From assembly GCF_037892195.1 (NCBI RefSeq), contig NZ_JATACI010000002.1:682001-746000 (forward strand): a stretch of 64,000 nucleotides of DNA, given 5' to 3'. A model generated the notes under the pieces. It was not told where the DNA came from, made no database searches, and worked only from the letters and a program-made list of their open reading frames with translations. Source of the stretch: Yoonia sp. GPGPB17. GTDB taxonomy: Bacteria; Pseudomonadota; Alphaproteobacteria; Rhodobacterales; Rhodobacteraceae. A program made the translations under genes and the position numbers. Positions 19,768 to 27,960 of this stretch are shown piece by piece. How positions within the stretch are numbered: position 1 is the first letter of the stretch; each line of letters opens with the position of its first letter.

Positions 19768-20850
19768 ATGGATGATTTGCCACTTCAGAAATCGCATCGG
19801 ACGCCGGGCCGCGCCGCCGGGTCAAATCCGGATGTGCGGTTCGACAAATTGCACGCCGAGGCGGTGGATGATGGCTGGGCGCCAGACGAAGATTTGCCGG
19901 TCCTGCGCACCGAAGTGACGGATGAGATTGCCCGTTCAATCATTTCACGCAACACATCGCCTGATTTGTCGTTTGACCGCTCTATCAACCCTTATCGCGG
20001 GTGTGAGCATGGGTGTATTTATTGCTTTGCGCGGCCCAGTCATGCGTATTTGGGGCTATCTCCGGGGCTTGATTTTGAAACCAAGCTACTGGCGCGGCCC
20101 AACGCGGGGGCGCAACTGCGCAAAGAGCTTTCAAATGCGCGTTATGTCCCAAAGATGCTTGCGATCGGAACCAATACAGATCCCTATCAACCAATTGAAA
20201 AAAAACGTAAAATAATGCGTGATGTCTTGGGGGTGTTGCGTGACTTCAATCACCCGGTTGGCATTGTCACAAAGGGAACTTTGATTGAAAGAGATGTCGA
20301 CATTCTGGGCCCCATGGCGGCGCAGGGTCTGGTCCGCGTGGGGGTCTCGATCACGACACTTGATCCCAACGTCTCTCGGGCAATGGAGCCGAGGGTGCCG
20401 ATGCCTGCCGCACGACTGCGGACGATCCGGCGGTTAACAGATGCGGGTATCCCGGTGCGGGTGATGGTATCACCGGTTATCCCTGCTTTGACGGATCATG
20501 AAGTGGAGAAAATCCTTGAGGTCGCACAAGGGGCGGGTGCTGTGGCGGCATCATCCATCATGCTGCGACTGCCGCGTGAAGTGGCCGGGCTTTTTCGCGA
20601 TTGGCTGGCCGAACATTATCCTGAACGTGCAGCACGGGTAATGGGGCGGGTGCGCGAATTGCACGGTGGCAAGGATTACGATCCGAACTTTGGGACGCGC
20701 ATGGTCGGTCAGGGTGAATGGGCTGCGGTGATGAAGCAGCGGTTCGGACTGGCGACGCGTAAGCTTGGGCTGGACCGATCACTGCCGTCTTTGCGGACGG
20801 ATTTGTTTGAACGACCAGCGCAAACGGGCGATCAGCTCTCACTCTTTTGA
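19768..20850 (+). CDS. PA0069-family radical SAM protein (SplB-like)
   Basis: A 360-residue radical SAM protein of the PA0069/COG1533 family. The 4Fe-4S cluster motif is CEHGCIYC (CxxxCxxC), in INPYRGCEHGCIYCFARPSHAYLG. It is followed by LAIGTNTDPYQPIE, GIVTKGTLIERDVDIL and VSITTLDPNVSRAMEPRVP, all typical of the family. Its relatives include spore photoproduct lyase, a DNA-repair enzyme, but the substrate of this branch is unknown. The LexA box directly upstream supports a DNA-damage role. It is divergent from the corrinoid gene. Confidence 0.88.
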   Translation: MDDLPLQKSHRTPGRAAGSNPDVRFDKLHAEAVDDGWAPDEDLPVLRTEVTDEIARSIISRNTSPDLSFDRSINPYRGCEHGCIYCFARPSHAYLGLSPGLDFETKLLARPNAGAQLRKELSNARYVPKMLAIGTNTDPYQPIEKKRKIMRDVLGVLRDFNHPVGIVTKGTLIERDVDILGPMAAQGLVRVGVSITTLDPNVSRAMEPRVPMPAARLRTIRRLTDAGIPVRVMVSPVIPALTDHEVEKILEVAQGAGAVAASSIMLRLPREVAGLFRDWLAEHYPERAARVMGRVRELHGGKDYDPNFGTRMVGQGEWAAVMKQRFGLATRKLGLDRSLPSLRTDLFERPAQTGDQLSLF

Positions 20851-20873
20851 TCTATGCGTTTGTTGTGGCGTTC

Positions 20874-20909
20874 GGAGCCTCCGGCGGAGGTATTTTTGAA
20901 CATGAGAAG
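20874..20909 (+). repeat. Rhodobacteraceae intergenic repeat, plus orientation
   Basis: GAGCCTCCGGCGGAGGTATT followed by TTTGAACATGAGAAG. A short GC hairpin (GCCTCCGGCGGAGG) leads into an AT stretch and a purine tail. A related copy in inverted orientation lies at 21039-21090. Elements of this type sit at the 3' ends of many roseobacter genes. Confidence 0.6.
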
Positions 20910-20988
20910 ATGTGTTCAGCACTTCTTAACTATGCTTGTGCAATCTGGTGTCACGGTGCAGGCTGAGGAGCCGATGGCCGTAACGTGA
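20902..20988 (+). CDS. Possible 28-residue small protein
   Basis: ATG-initiated frame of 28 codons that encodes MRRCVQHFLTMLVQSGVTVQ then AEEPMAVT. A GGAGG sequence lies 11 bases upstream, and the stop is followed at once by a strong terminator, which is unusual for a chance frame. The first codons lie in the repeat element, which weakens the case. I recognise no family. It could instead be an sRNA transcript that contains a chance frame. Confidence 0.3.
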   Translation: MRRCVQHFLTMLVQSGVTVQAEEPMAVT

Positions 20989-20989
20989 G

Positions 20990-21031
20990 AAGCCCCGCTT
21001 GGCCCAAGGGCTGATGCGGGGTTTTCTTTTT
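20990..21031 (+). terminator. Strong rho-independent terminator
   Basis: Stem AAGCCCCGC / GCGGGGTTT with an inner GGCCCAAGGGC mini-stem, then TTTTCTTTTT. It lies between convergent genes and is not attached to the 3' end of the radical SAM gene, which stops 140 bp earlier. It implies a small transcript of its own or a long 3' UTR. Confidence 0.85.
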
Positions 21032-21038
21032 GCTTCAG

Positions 21039-21090
21039 CTTCTCATGTTCCTAAATACCTCGGGGGCCGAAGGCGGGGGCAGCGCCCCCT
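21039..21090 (-). repeat. Rhodobacteraceae intergenic repeat, minus orientation
   Basis: Read on the minus strand: a GGGGGC-AGC-GCCCCC-type hairpin, CGCCTTCGGCCCCCGAGG, then TATTTAGGAACATGAGAAG. Its tail matches the 20874-20909 copy (AACATGAGAAG). It starts 11 bp after the methyltransferase stop and may act as that gene's 3' processing or termination element. Confidence 0.6.
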
Positions 21091-21100
21091 CGATGGTCGC

Positions 21101-22117
21101 TTAAGATCGCCGCCGTCGCCCACGACGTGGTGATGCCTCAGGGCCAGCACCATCCGTTCCGTCTGATTCAGACGAAAATCCACCAAGCGCTTGCGCAATG
21201 ACCTCCAATGACGGCGCGTGACCTTTGGGCCGCGTTTCCAACGCTTCACGCATGGCGCGCAAGTGATCTGGCGTTGTGCCGCAACAGCCACCGATGATTG
21301 TCGCGCCGCAATCGCGGGCAAGGACGGCGTAATCAGCCATCAGGGCTGGTGTTCCGTCATAGTGGATGTGCCCATCGTGATACTTTGGGATGCCAGCGTT
21401 TCCTTTGGCGATGACAGGCAGGTCAGGCCCGGCGGCCATAAACCCTAGAACCGTCCGCAGTAGGTCAGATGCACCGACACCGCAGTTTGCGCCGAATGCG
21501 AGCGGTTGATCGGGCAGTTTCCCAACCTTTTTGACCATATCTGCTGAGGTCAGGCCCATCATCGTGCGGCCCGCCGTGTCAAAGCTCATTGTACCGCACC
21601 ACGGCATCTCGGCTATCGCGAACGCCTCTGCGGCCGCGGCAAACTCTTCCGGGGCGCTGATGGTTTCGACCCAAAGAACATCTGCGCCACCCGCCTTCAA
21701 ACCCTCGGCCTGTTCATGAAACATCTCGACCGCGATCTCATGGGTGAGGCTGCCCATTGGGGCCATGATTTCGCCGGTTGGGCCGACGGAACCTGCAACC
21801 ACGATCTGACGTCCTGAGGCATCGGCAACGTCGCGCCCCAGCTCTGCCGCGGCTTTATTCAACTCTATGACACGCCTCTCCGCGCCGTGCAGTTTCAGGC
21901 GCGAGGCATTCGCACCAAAGCTGTTGGTCAGAAAGATATCGCTGCCAGCATCTGCCGCCCCCTTGTAAAGCGCAGTGATCTTGGCGGTTTCGTCTATGTT
22001 CCATAGCTCTGGCGCATCGCCCGACATCAGCCCCATGTTGAACAGGTTTGTGCCTGTCGCCCCGTCGGCCATCAACCAGTCGCGCTTTTGCAGCAGGGTT
22101 GAGAGTGCGTTTGTCAT
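21101..22117 (-). CDS. bmt: Homocysteine S-methyltransferase (split MetH / betaine-homocysteine type)
   Basis: A 338-residue zinc-dependent homocysteine methyltransferase. The barrel starts DWLMADGATGTNLFNMGL. The zinc ligands are the Cys in FGANCGVGASD and the Cys pair 278-279 in IIGGCCGTTPDHL. The C-terminal 30 residues are a Ser/Gly/Arg-rich tail ending RRGRRRRS, outside the enzyme core. It matches the homocysteine-binding part of MetH, and the corrinoid and DUF1638 genes lie 1.5-3 kb away on the same strand. It is therefore probably the homocysteine subunit of split methionine synthase, although betaine-homocysteine methyltransferase is the usual database name. Confidence 0.9.
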   Translation of the reverse strand: MTNALSTLLQKRDWLMADGATGTNLFNMGLMSGDAPELWNIDETAKITALYKGAADAGSDIFLTNSFGANASRLKLHGAERRVIELNKAAAELGRDVADASGRQIVVAGSVGPTGEIMAPMGSLTHEIAVEMFHEQAEGLKAGGADVLWVETISAPEEFAAAAEAFAIAEMPWCGTMSFDTAGRTMMGLTSADMVKKVGKLPDQPLAFGANCGVGASDLLRTVLGFMAAGPDLPVIAKGNAGIPKYHDGHIHYDGTPALMADYAVLARDCGATIIGGCCGTTPDHLRAMREALETRPKGHAPSLEVIAQALGGFSSESDGTDGAGPEASPRRGRRRRS

Positions 22118-22215
22118 GGCGTGTTCCTGTGGATGTGGGGTGTTCAGCGTCCGCTCTCATGAACGACGTGGATGTGCAAACCCAAAGTCTGCATATTGAT
22201 TATGCAGAAAATGAT

Positions 22216-22242
22216 AAAGCCGCCCCAGACTGGCGCGGCTTC
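22216..22242 (-). terminator. Terminator after DUF1476 gene
   Basis: Minus-strand stem AAGCCGCGCCAG/CTGGGGCGGCTT followed by TTATCATTTTC. The T-run is imperfect. It lies 29 bp after the DUF1476 stop. Confidence 0.6.
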
Positions 22243-22270
22243 GATCGTGGTGTCTTTGGCAAATGTAAGT

Positions 22271-22585
22271 CTAGACTTCGTCCATCAGCTGCGCTTTGGC
22301 CTCAGTCATCAGTTCGGCCATTTTGGCGCGGATTGTGGCTTCGTCTGCTTTGCTACCCAAATCACCAGAGACCTTGCGGTAGACATCTTCGTGACCGGCC
22401 TCTTCGAAATCTGATTTCACAACTTCTTTGGCGTAGTCTTCCGCCTCCGTACCCGATTTGCCCATCAGCTCTGCCGCCCAGAGGCCCAGCAATTTGTTGC
22501 GGCGCGCGTCTGCTTTGAACTGCATTTCAGCGTCGTGGGCGAATTTGTTTTCAAAAGCATTTTCGCGGTCGTCAAAGGTGCTCAT
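22271..22585 (-). CDS. DUF1476 protein, F1-ATPase zeta inhibitor homologue
   Basis: A 104-residue all-helical protein of the DUF1476 family. Its Paracoccus member is the zeta subunit, which inhibits ATP hydrolysis by the F1Fo-ATP synthase. Family marks are FDDRENAFENKFAHDAEMQFKADARRNKLLGLWAAELMG and DEATIRAKMAELMTEA. The N-terminal segment of zeta inserts in F1. ATG at 22585 has AGAGCC-type leader and gives the conserved MSTFDDREN start; a 30-codon upstream extension is not conserved. It is divergent from purC. Confidence 0.9.
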   Translation of the reverse strand: MSTFDDRENAFENKFAHDAEMQFKADARRNKLLGLWAAELMGKSGTEAEDYAKEVVKSDFEEAGHEDVYRKVSGDLGSKADEATIRAKMAELMTEAKAQLMDEV

Positions 22586-22721
22586 GTGTAGGCTCTCCGG
22601 ATTGGAATAGATGTTGTCTATGATATGCCCATCCGAACGCTTGCCCGCAAGGGGGGCTTGCACTATGACGCGCATATGACGCGGCCCAAACCGGGCCGCA
22701 TGATTGGGGCAAGGGATCAGT

Positions 22722-23486
22722 ATGGCGCGCCGTAAGAAGATTTATGAAGGCAAGGCAAAGGTTCTCTACGAAGGCCCCGAGCCGGGGACATTCGTTCAGT
22801 ATTTCAAGGATGATGCGACGGCCTTCAACGCCGAAAAGAAAGAGGTCATTGAAGGCAAAGGCGTGTTGAACAACCGCTTGTCCGAGTTCTTCATGACCGG
22901 CCTTGGCAACCTCGGCATCCCGACGCATTTCATCAAGCGTCTGAATATGCGTGAGCAGTTGATCCGCCAGGCCGAGATTATTCCGCTTGAGGTGATCGTG
23001 CGCAACTTTGCGGCTGGTACGATGGCCAAGCGTATGGGCATGGAAGAAGGCACGGCCTTGCCACGTCCTGTGGTCGAGTTTTCCTATAAGGACGACAGTC
23101 TTGGCGACCCGCTGGTGCCGGAAGAGTACATCATCGCTTTCGGCTGGGCGTCTCAGCAGGAAATGGATGATATCGTCAGTCTCGCGTTGCGCGTGAACGA
23201 TTGGATGTCGGGCGTGATGTATGGCGTCGGCATCAAACTGATCGACTTCAAGATCGAGATCGGTCGGGTCTGGGACAATGATTTCCAGCGCCTGATCCTG
23301 GCCGATGAAATCAGCCCTGACAGCTGCCGTTTGTGGGATATTGAGACGGGTCAGAAGCTCGACAAGGATGTCTTCCGCCGCGATTTGGGCAATCTGACGG
23401 ATGCTTACACCGAAGTGGCCAAGCGTCTGGGCGTTATGCCGTCCAACGTGACCCATGCAAATCCAAAGCCAACCTTGATCAATTAA
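22722..23486 (+). CDS. purC: SAICAR synthetase
   Basis: A 254-residue PurC, joining CAIR and aspartate with ATP in purine synthesis. Motifs are [61 protein letters not shown], and [34 protein letters not shown]. The start at 22722 gives the usual [18 protein letters not shown] precedes it. It leads a purC-purS-purQ operon with gaps of 15 and 0 bp. Confidence 0.97.
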   Translation: MARRKKIYEGKAKVLYEGPEPGTFVQYFKDDATAFNAEKKEVIEGKGVLNNRLSEFFMTGLGNLGIPTHFIKRLNMREQLIRQAEIIPLEVIVRNFAAGTMAKRMGMEEGTALPRPVVEFSYKDDSLGDPLVPEEYIIAFGWASQQEMDDIVSLALRVNDWMSGVMYGVGIKLIDFKIEIGRVWDNDFQRLILADEISPDSCRLWDIETGQKLDKDVFRRDLGNLTDAYTEVAKRLGVMPSNVTHANPKPTLIN

Positions 23487-23501
23487 GAGGACTGCAATCC
23501 G

Positions 23502-23732
23502 ATGAAAGCCCGTGTACATGTGATGTTGAAGAACGGCGTTCTGGACCCCCAAGGTGAAGCCGTACGACACGCGCTTGGCAGTCTGGGCTTTGATGGGGTT
23601 GAGGGCGTGCGCCAGGGCAAAATCATTGAACTTGACCTCGCGGATGGCACGTCCGAGGCAACAATCGGCGAGATGTGTGAGAAACTTCTCGCAAACACGG
23701 TGATCGAAAGCTACAGCGTCGAGGTGCTGTGA
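23502..23732 (+). CDS. purS: FGAM synthase subunit PurS
   Basis: A 76-residue PurS, which links PurQ and PurL in the three-part FGAM synthase. Typical segments are [45 protein letters not shown] and [19 protein letters not shown]. Its TGA overlaps the purQ ATG (TGATG). purL is not in the operon here. Confidence 0.95.
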   Translation: MKARVHVMLKNGVLDPQGEAVRHALGSLGFDGVEGVRQGKIIELDLADGTSEATIGEMCEKLLANTVIESYSVEVL

Positions 23733-24401
23733 TGCGCGCCGCTGTCATCGTTTTCCCCGGATCAAACTGTGATCGTGATATGGCTGTGGCGCTGAAGGGC
23801 GCAGGCGCTGACGTCAGCATGGTGTGGCACAAGGATGCCGATCTGCCTGACGGCGTTGATCTGGTTGCTGTGCCGGGCGGTTTTTCCTTTGGCGACTACC
23901 TGCGGTGTGGTGCGATTGCGGCGCAATCGCCGATCTGCAAGGCCGTTGTCGGACATGCCGAACGCGGCGGTTACGTTCTGGGCGTTTGTAACGGCTTTCA
24001 GGTTTTGACGGAAACCGGTCTCTTGCCGGGCGCGTTGATGCGCAACGCGAACCTAAAGTTCATTTGCAAGACGGTTGATTTAAAGGTCGAAACATCTGCA
24101 TCTTCCTTTACCGAAGGGTATAATGCCAAGCGACATTGTTGGCTATCCGGTCGCGCATCATGACGGCAACTATACCGTGGATGAGACAACTCTGGCCAAG
24201 CTGAAGTCCGAGGATCGCATCGCATTCACGTATAGCGACAATCCAAATGGATCGGTCGCGGACATTGCGGGTGTTTTATCGGAAAATCGCCGGGTGCTTG
24301 GTATGATGCCCCACCCCGAGCGGGCTATTGACGCTGGTCACGGCGGGACGGACGGGCAGGCGCTTTTCCGCGGGCTGATTGCGCAATTCGCCCAGGCCTG
24401 A
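23732..24401 (+). CDS. purQ: FGAM synthase glutaminase subunit PurQ, frameshifted as read
   Basis: A class I glutamine amidotransferase that supplies ammonia to PurL. The N-terminal part has [39 protein letters not shown] and the catalytic Cys in [23 protein letters not shown]. The frame breaks near 24125-24130 (GCCAAGCGAC). Removing one A restores [17 protein letters not shown], and the catalytic His/Glu in [10 protein letters not shown] follow. The reconstructed protein is 222 residues, the standard length. The lesion here is an insertion, unlike most others in the window. The gene is required for purine prototrophy. Confidence 0.93.
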
Positions 24402-24445
24402 TCTGCTTACTTGCTGCAACTCAGGTGTGCGCCTAGACTGCGCAT

Positions 24446-26200
24446 ATGATGAAGCTGCGAAAACTTTCGGGCAGTAAAAGCAGGGGCAGGTGGTACTTGC
24501 GCCTTGCGGTGCTTGTGATCTGTCTTTTGGCCGTCATCGTTATCTATGTGTCCAATCAGTTGTTGACCCAACGGTTTACAGAGACGATCAGCAATCGCTC
24601 TGAGGTACGCTTGGCGCTTTATGTGACCAACCTGATGAATGAACTGCAGCGAAATTCTGTCGTGCCCCAATTGTTGTCACGCGATCCAGAGCTGATCAAT
24701 GCACTGGAAAACCGCAATTATTCGCGATCAACCGCGCGACTGTTGTCATTTGTTGATGAAATCGGTGCGGCCTCCCTGACGTTGTTGGATCGCGATGGGC
24801 GCGCGGTGGCCGCGACGGATCGCAACGAAATTGGCGTTGACCACCGAAACACCCCTTACTTTGTTGATGCGTTGCGCAACAATCAGACCGTCTACACCAC
24901 CCATCTGAACGATGAAGGCGCCTATGCCTATATCTACTCACGCCAGATTGAGGTGCGCGGCGCAGTACTTGGCGTGATCATGGTTGAGGTGGATGGCCAC
25001 AGGTTAGAAACCGGCTGGGCTGGTGTGTCGGATGCGGTGCTTGTGATGGACAGCGAAGGCACCATCATCATGGCAACCGAACCCCGGTGGCGTGGATTGG
25101 TGGAAGAAGATGCTTTGGCGCGCCAATCTGCCCCATCAGCGATTGAACGCGCGATCCGGGCGACGCAGGGCTGGGCAGCGCTGCCAGCGGATGCCTACCT
25201 GCGCGGTGAAGCGGTGCTGCGCCGCGAAATGCGCGTACCGCATCAAGGTTGGCGCATGGTCAGTTTCACCACCTACACGTCGGTGCGTGAACGGGTAAAC
25301 GGCATTCTTGCGCTGCAGGTCATGGGATTCGCCATTCTGCTGGCGCTGGTCTTTTGGTCGACCTCGCGACGCACCGCGTCGCGACTGGTCTTTTTCCAAC
25401 GCGAGTCAGCAGAGCTTCGCGCATTGAACCGCAGGCTACAGCGGGAAATTGCCGAGCGTGAAAAGGTGGAAAAGACCCTTGAAGTCGCCGAGCAGACAAT
25501 CGCGCAGTCGTCAAAACTGGCCGCCTTGGGCGAGATGTCGGCGGCGGTCAGTCATGAGTTGAACCAGCCGCTGGCGGCGATGAAAACTTATCTCGCAGGG
25601 GCACGTCTGTTGCTGCAACGCGAACGACCGGAAGAGGCGCTGTCATCCTTCCAACGTATTGACGACCTTTTAGAGCGGATGGGGGCCATTACACGGCAGT
25701 TGAAGTCTTATGCGCGAAAGGGGTCAGAGGCGTTTGAGCCCGTAGATACAAGGGCTGCGGTGTCAACTGCGCTGGCATTGATGGAGCCGCAGCTGAAAAC
25801 CCGTGCCGTCAATATCATCCGCACATTGCCCAACGAACCGGTGATGATCATGGGTGATCGGCTGCGGTTGGAACAGGTAATAATCAACCTGCTGCGCAAC
25901 GCGCTCGACGCCACCAAATCTGCGGCGAACCCAACAATCGAAATTCTTCTCGCTGCAGGTGACATCGTCAGCATTCAGATCCGCGACAACGGCGAGGGCA
26001 TCGAAAACCTCGATGATCTGTTCGAGCCGTTTTACACAACCAAACAACCTGGTGATGGGGTGGGTCTTGGGCTTGCTATCTCTTCCGGCATCGTAAACGA
26101 TTTGGGTGGGCGCCTGACTGCACGCAATGCAGTTGATGGCGGGGCTATATTCGAGGTGCAACTGCCGACCATAAGGCAGGATGTCGCCGCGGCAGAGTAA
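24446..26200 (+). CDS. dctB: DctB-like sensor histidine kinase
   Basis: A 584-residue membrane histidine kinase. One N-terminal helix (LRLAVLVICLLAVIVIYVSNQL), a periplasmic dCache-like sensor (about residues 40-275, with LTLLDRDGRAVAATDRNEIGVDHRNTPYF) and a second helix (ILALQVMGFAILLALVFW) lead to a coiled coil. The kinase core has an H-box SHELNQPLAAMKTYLAGAR (His about 370), an N-box QVIINLLRNALDAT, and G-boxes DNGEGI and GVGLGLAISSGIV. The DctB/DctD type senses C4-dicarboxylates. No TRAP transporter genes (dctPQM) are near, so the ligand is inferred. Confidence 0.85.
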   Translation: MMKLRKLSGSKSRGRWYLRLAVLVICLLAVIVIYVSNQLLTQRFTETISNRSEVRLALYVTNLMNELQRNSVVPQLLSRDPELINALENRNYSRSTARLLSFVDEIGAASLTLLDRDGRAVAATDRNEIGVDHRNTPYFVDALRNNQTVYTTHLNDEGAYAYIYSRQIEVRGAVLGVIMVEVDGHRLETGWAGVSDAVLVMDSEGTIIMATEPRWRGLVEEDALARQSAPSAIERAIRATQGWAALPADAYLRGEAVLRREMRVPHQGWRMVSFTTYTSVRERVNGILALQVMGFAILLALVFWSTSRRTASRLVFFQRESAELRALNRRLQREIAEREKVEKTLEVAEQTIAQSSKLAALGEMSAAVSHELNQPLAAMKTYLAGARLLLQRERPEEALSSFQRIDDLLERMGAITRQLKSYARKGSEAFEPVDTRAAVSTALALMEPQLKTRAVNIIRTLPNEPVMIMGDRLRLEQVIINLLRNALDATKSAANPTIEILLAAGDIVSIQIRDNGEGIENLDDLFEPFYTTKQPGDGVGLGLAISSGIVNDLGGRLTARNAVDGGAIFEVQLPTIRQDVAAAE

Positions 26201-26211
26201 GGAAAAAGATC

Positions 26212-27543
26212 ATGAGTAAGGTCATGAAGATCGCGATTGTCGATGACGAGAAAGATATGCGTCAGTCAATTTCACAATGGTTGGCGCTGTCTGGTTTCGA
26301 CACCGAAACCTTTGCGTCGGCTGAAGATGCGCTGAAAGGTTTGGGTAACGACTATCCCGGCATTGTGGTCAGCGACATTAAAATGCCCGGTATGGATGGA
26401 ATGCAGTTTCTGAAGAAATTGAAGGGTGTTGATAGCTCTCTGCCTGTCATCATGATCACAGGCCACGGTGATGTGCCAATGGCGGTTGAAGCGATGCGCG
26501 TCGGTGCATTCGATTTCCTTGAAAAACCATTTAACCCCGACCGTATGACGGAGCTGGCCAAGAAAGCGACATCCGCGCGCCGCCTGACATTGGACAATCG
26601 TGCGCTACGCAAAGAACTGTCTGACGGCTCTGCCTTGATCAAGAAACTGATCGGTCAGTCGCCGCCGATGGAGCGTCTGAAAGAAGATATTCTTGATCTG
26701 GGCCAAGCCGATGGCCACGTGCTCGTCGAAGGTGAAACGGGGACAGGTAAGACGTTGGTCGCGCACGCCCTGCATGCCGTGGGCGCGCGGGCAAACAAGA
26801 AGTTTGTGCTGCTCAGTTGCTCGGCCTACGACGAAGAAACCCTGGGCCGCATCATCTTCGGCCCGGCCAACGATGACGAACCAATCCCCGCGATGGAAGA
26901 GGCGCGCGGCGGTACGTTGGTGTTGGAAGATATTGAGGCGCTCAGCCATTCGATGCAGGCGCGCTTGCTGACAGCGATCAATAATCAGGGCACCCCTGCA
27001 GAGACCCGCATCGTTGCGATCTGCAATCTGCAAGAACAGGACCAGACCTGTGAAAGCGTTCTGCGTCCTGATTTGTTTTACCGCCTCGCGGCGCTGCGGA
27101 TCACGGTTCCGCCGCTGCGCCAACGTGGCGAGGATATTCTGACGCTTTTCACCCGTCTGGGTGAACAGTTCGCCGAGGAGTATGGCTGCGATGCGCCAGA
27201 AGTCAGCGCACAAGAGGCCGCGCAGCTATTGCAGGCCCCATGGCCCGGCAATGTCCGCCAGTTGATTAACGTGGCTGAACGGGCTGTGCTGCAAAACCGC
27301 CGCGGAACAGGCTCGATCGCGTCGCTGTTGATGGCAGATACTGAAGAGTTGAAGCCCGCAATGACCACCGAAGGCAAGCCGCTGAAAGAGTTCGTCGAGG
27401 CGTTTGAACGGATGCTGATCGACAACACGATGCGCCGCCACAAAGGGTCTATCGTATCGGTGATGGAAGAACTCTGCCTTCCGCGCCGCACGCTCAATGA
27501 GAAAATGGCGAAATATGGTCTGCAGCGATCCGACTATCTGTAA
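26212..27543 (+). CDS. dctD: DctD-like response regulator lacking the GAFTGA motif
   Basis: A 443-residue NtrC-family regulator. The receiver domain (residues 6-120) has DD at 11-12 and phosphoacceptor Asp55 in VVSDIKMPGMDG. The AAA+ domain has Walker A GETGTGKT (about 174-181), a Walker-B-like LVLEDIE, and the RPDLFYRLAALRITVPPLRQRGEDI and PWPGNVRQL segments. The C-terminus is a Fis-type helix-turn-helix (KGSIVSVMEELCLPRRTLNEKM). The sigma-54 contact loop GAFTGA is absent; the region reads LGRIIFGPANDDEPIPAMEEARGG. This suggests it does not act with sigma-54 in the usual way. It is cotranscribed with the kinase, 11 bp apart. Confidence 0.88.
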   Translation: MSKVMKIAIVDDEKDMRQSISQWLALSGFDTETFASAEDALKGLGNDYPGIVVSDIKMPGMDGMQFLKKLKGVDSSLPVIMITGHGDVPMAVEAMRVGAFDFLEKPFNPDRMTELAKKATSARRLTLDNRALRKELSDGSALIKKLIGQSPPMERLKEDILDLGQADGHVLVEGETGTGKTLVAHALHAVGARANKKFVLLSCSAYDEETLGRIIFGPANDDEPIPAMEEARGGTLVLEDIEALSHSMQARLLTAINNQGTPAETRIVAICNLQEQDQTCESVLRPDLFYRLAALRITVPPLRQRGEDILTLFTRLGEQFAEEYGCDAPEVSAQEAAQLLQAPWPGNVRQLINVAERAVLQNRRGTGSIASLLMADTEELKPAMTTEGKPLKEFVEAFERMLIDNTMRRHKGSIVSVMEELCLPRRTLNEKMAKYGLQRSDYL

Positions 27544-27960
27544 CTGCTAAAGGTCAAGCCGCGTTTCTGTTCGGGCAGTTTGCACACAACCACTTGTACA
27601 AGGTGCCCTTCCTCCCTTATGTATTGGAAACGGATGCTCGCGCAGCAATTGCGCGGTGACAGCCGATTGAGATTCTCTGTTTCGCCTTTGACGGCAGTTC
27701 AAAGCAAAACAGCTGATTTGATCCCCCGGGATCAGGAGAACGCCACGGATCGCGCGACACCGCCGACCGGGCCACGAACGGGCCTCGCCACGTGTGAGGT
27801 CGGAGAAGAAACGCGATGCAAAGCGCGCATAACATGAGGCACGATGCAGCCGCCCCGAGGGGTGCTGGTACGGCCCGCGCGCAGATCGCCTTAATCAGAC
27901 ATGTAACACGGACAACAGCGCCTCCAGGGGCGCCACCGGGGTTATGTGCGAACGGACAAA
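27544..27960 (+). other. Intergenic stretch and long leader of rne
   Basis: 417 bases without a convincing gene. Short frames here on either strand lack binding sites or conserved character. The stretch is GC-rich near rne, with several local inverted repeats (for example CCCCCGGGATC and GAAACGCGATGCAAAGCGCGC). A long structured 5' UTR is known for rne in other bacteria, where RNase E controls its own mRNA, and it is plausible here. No promoter could be assigned. Confidence 0.4.

Noticed and set aside
22118..22270. Cobalamin or SAM riboswitch before the methyltransferase gene
   Set aside because: No B12 box or SAM-II/SAM-V core could be found in the 150-base upstream region.
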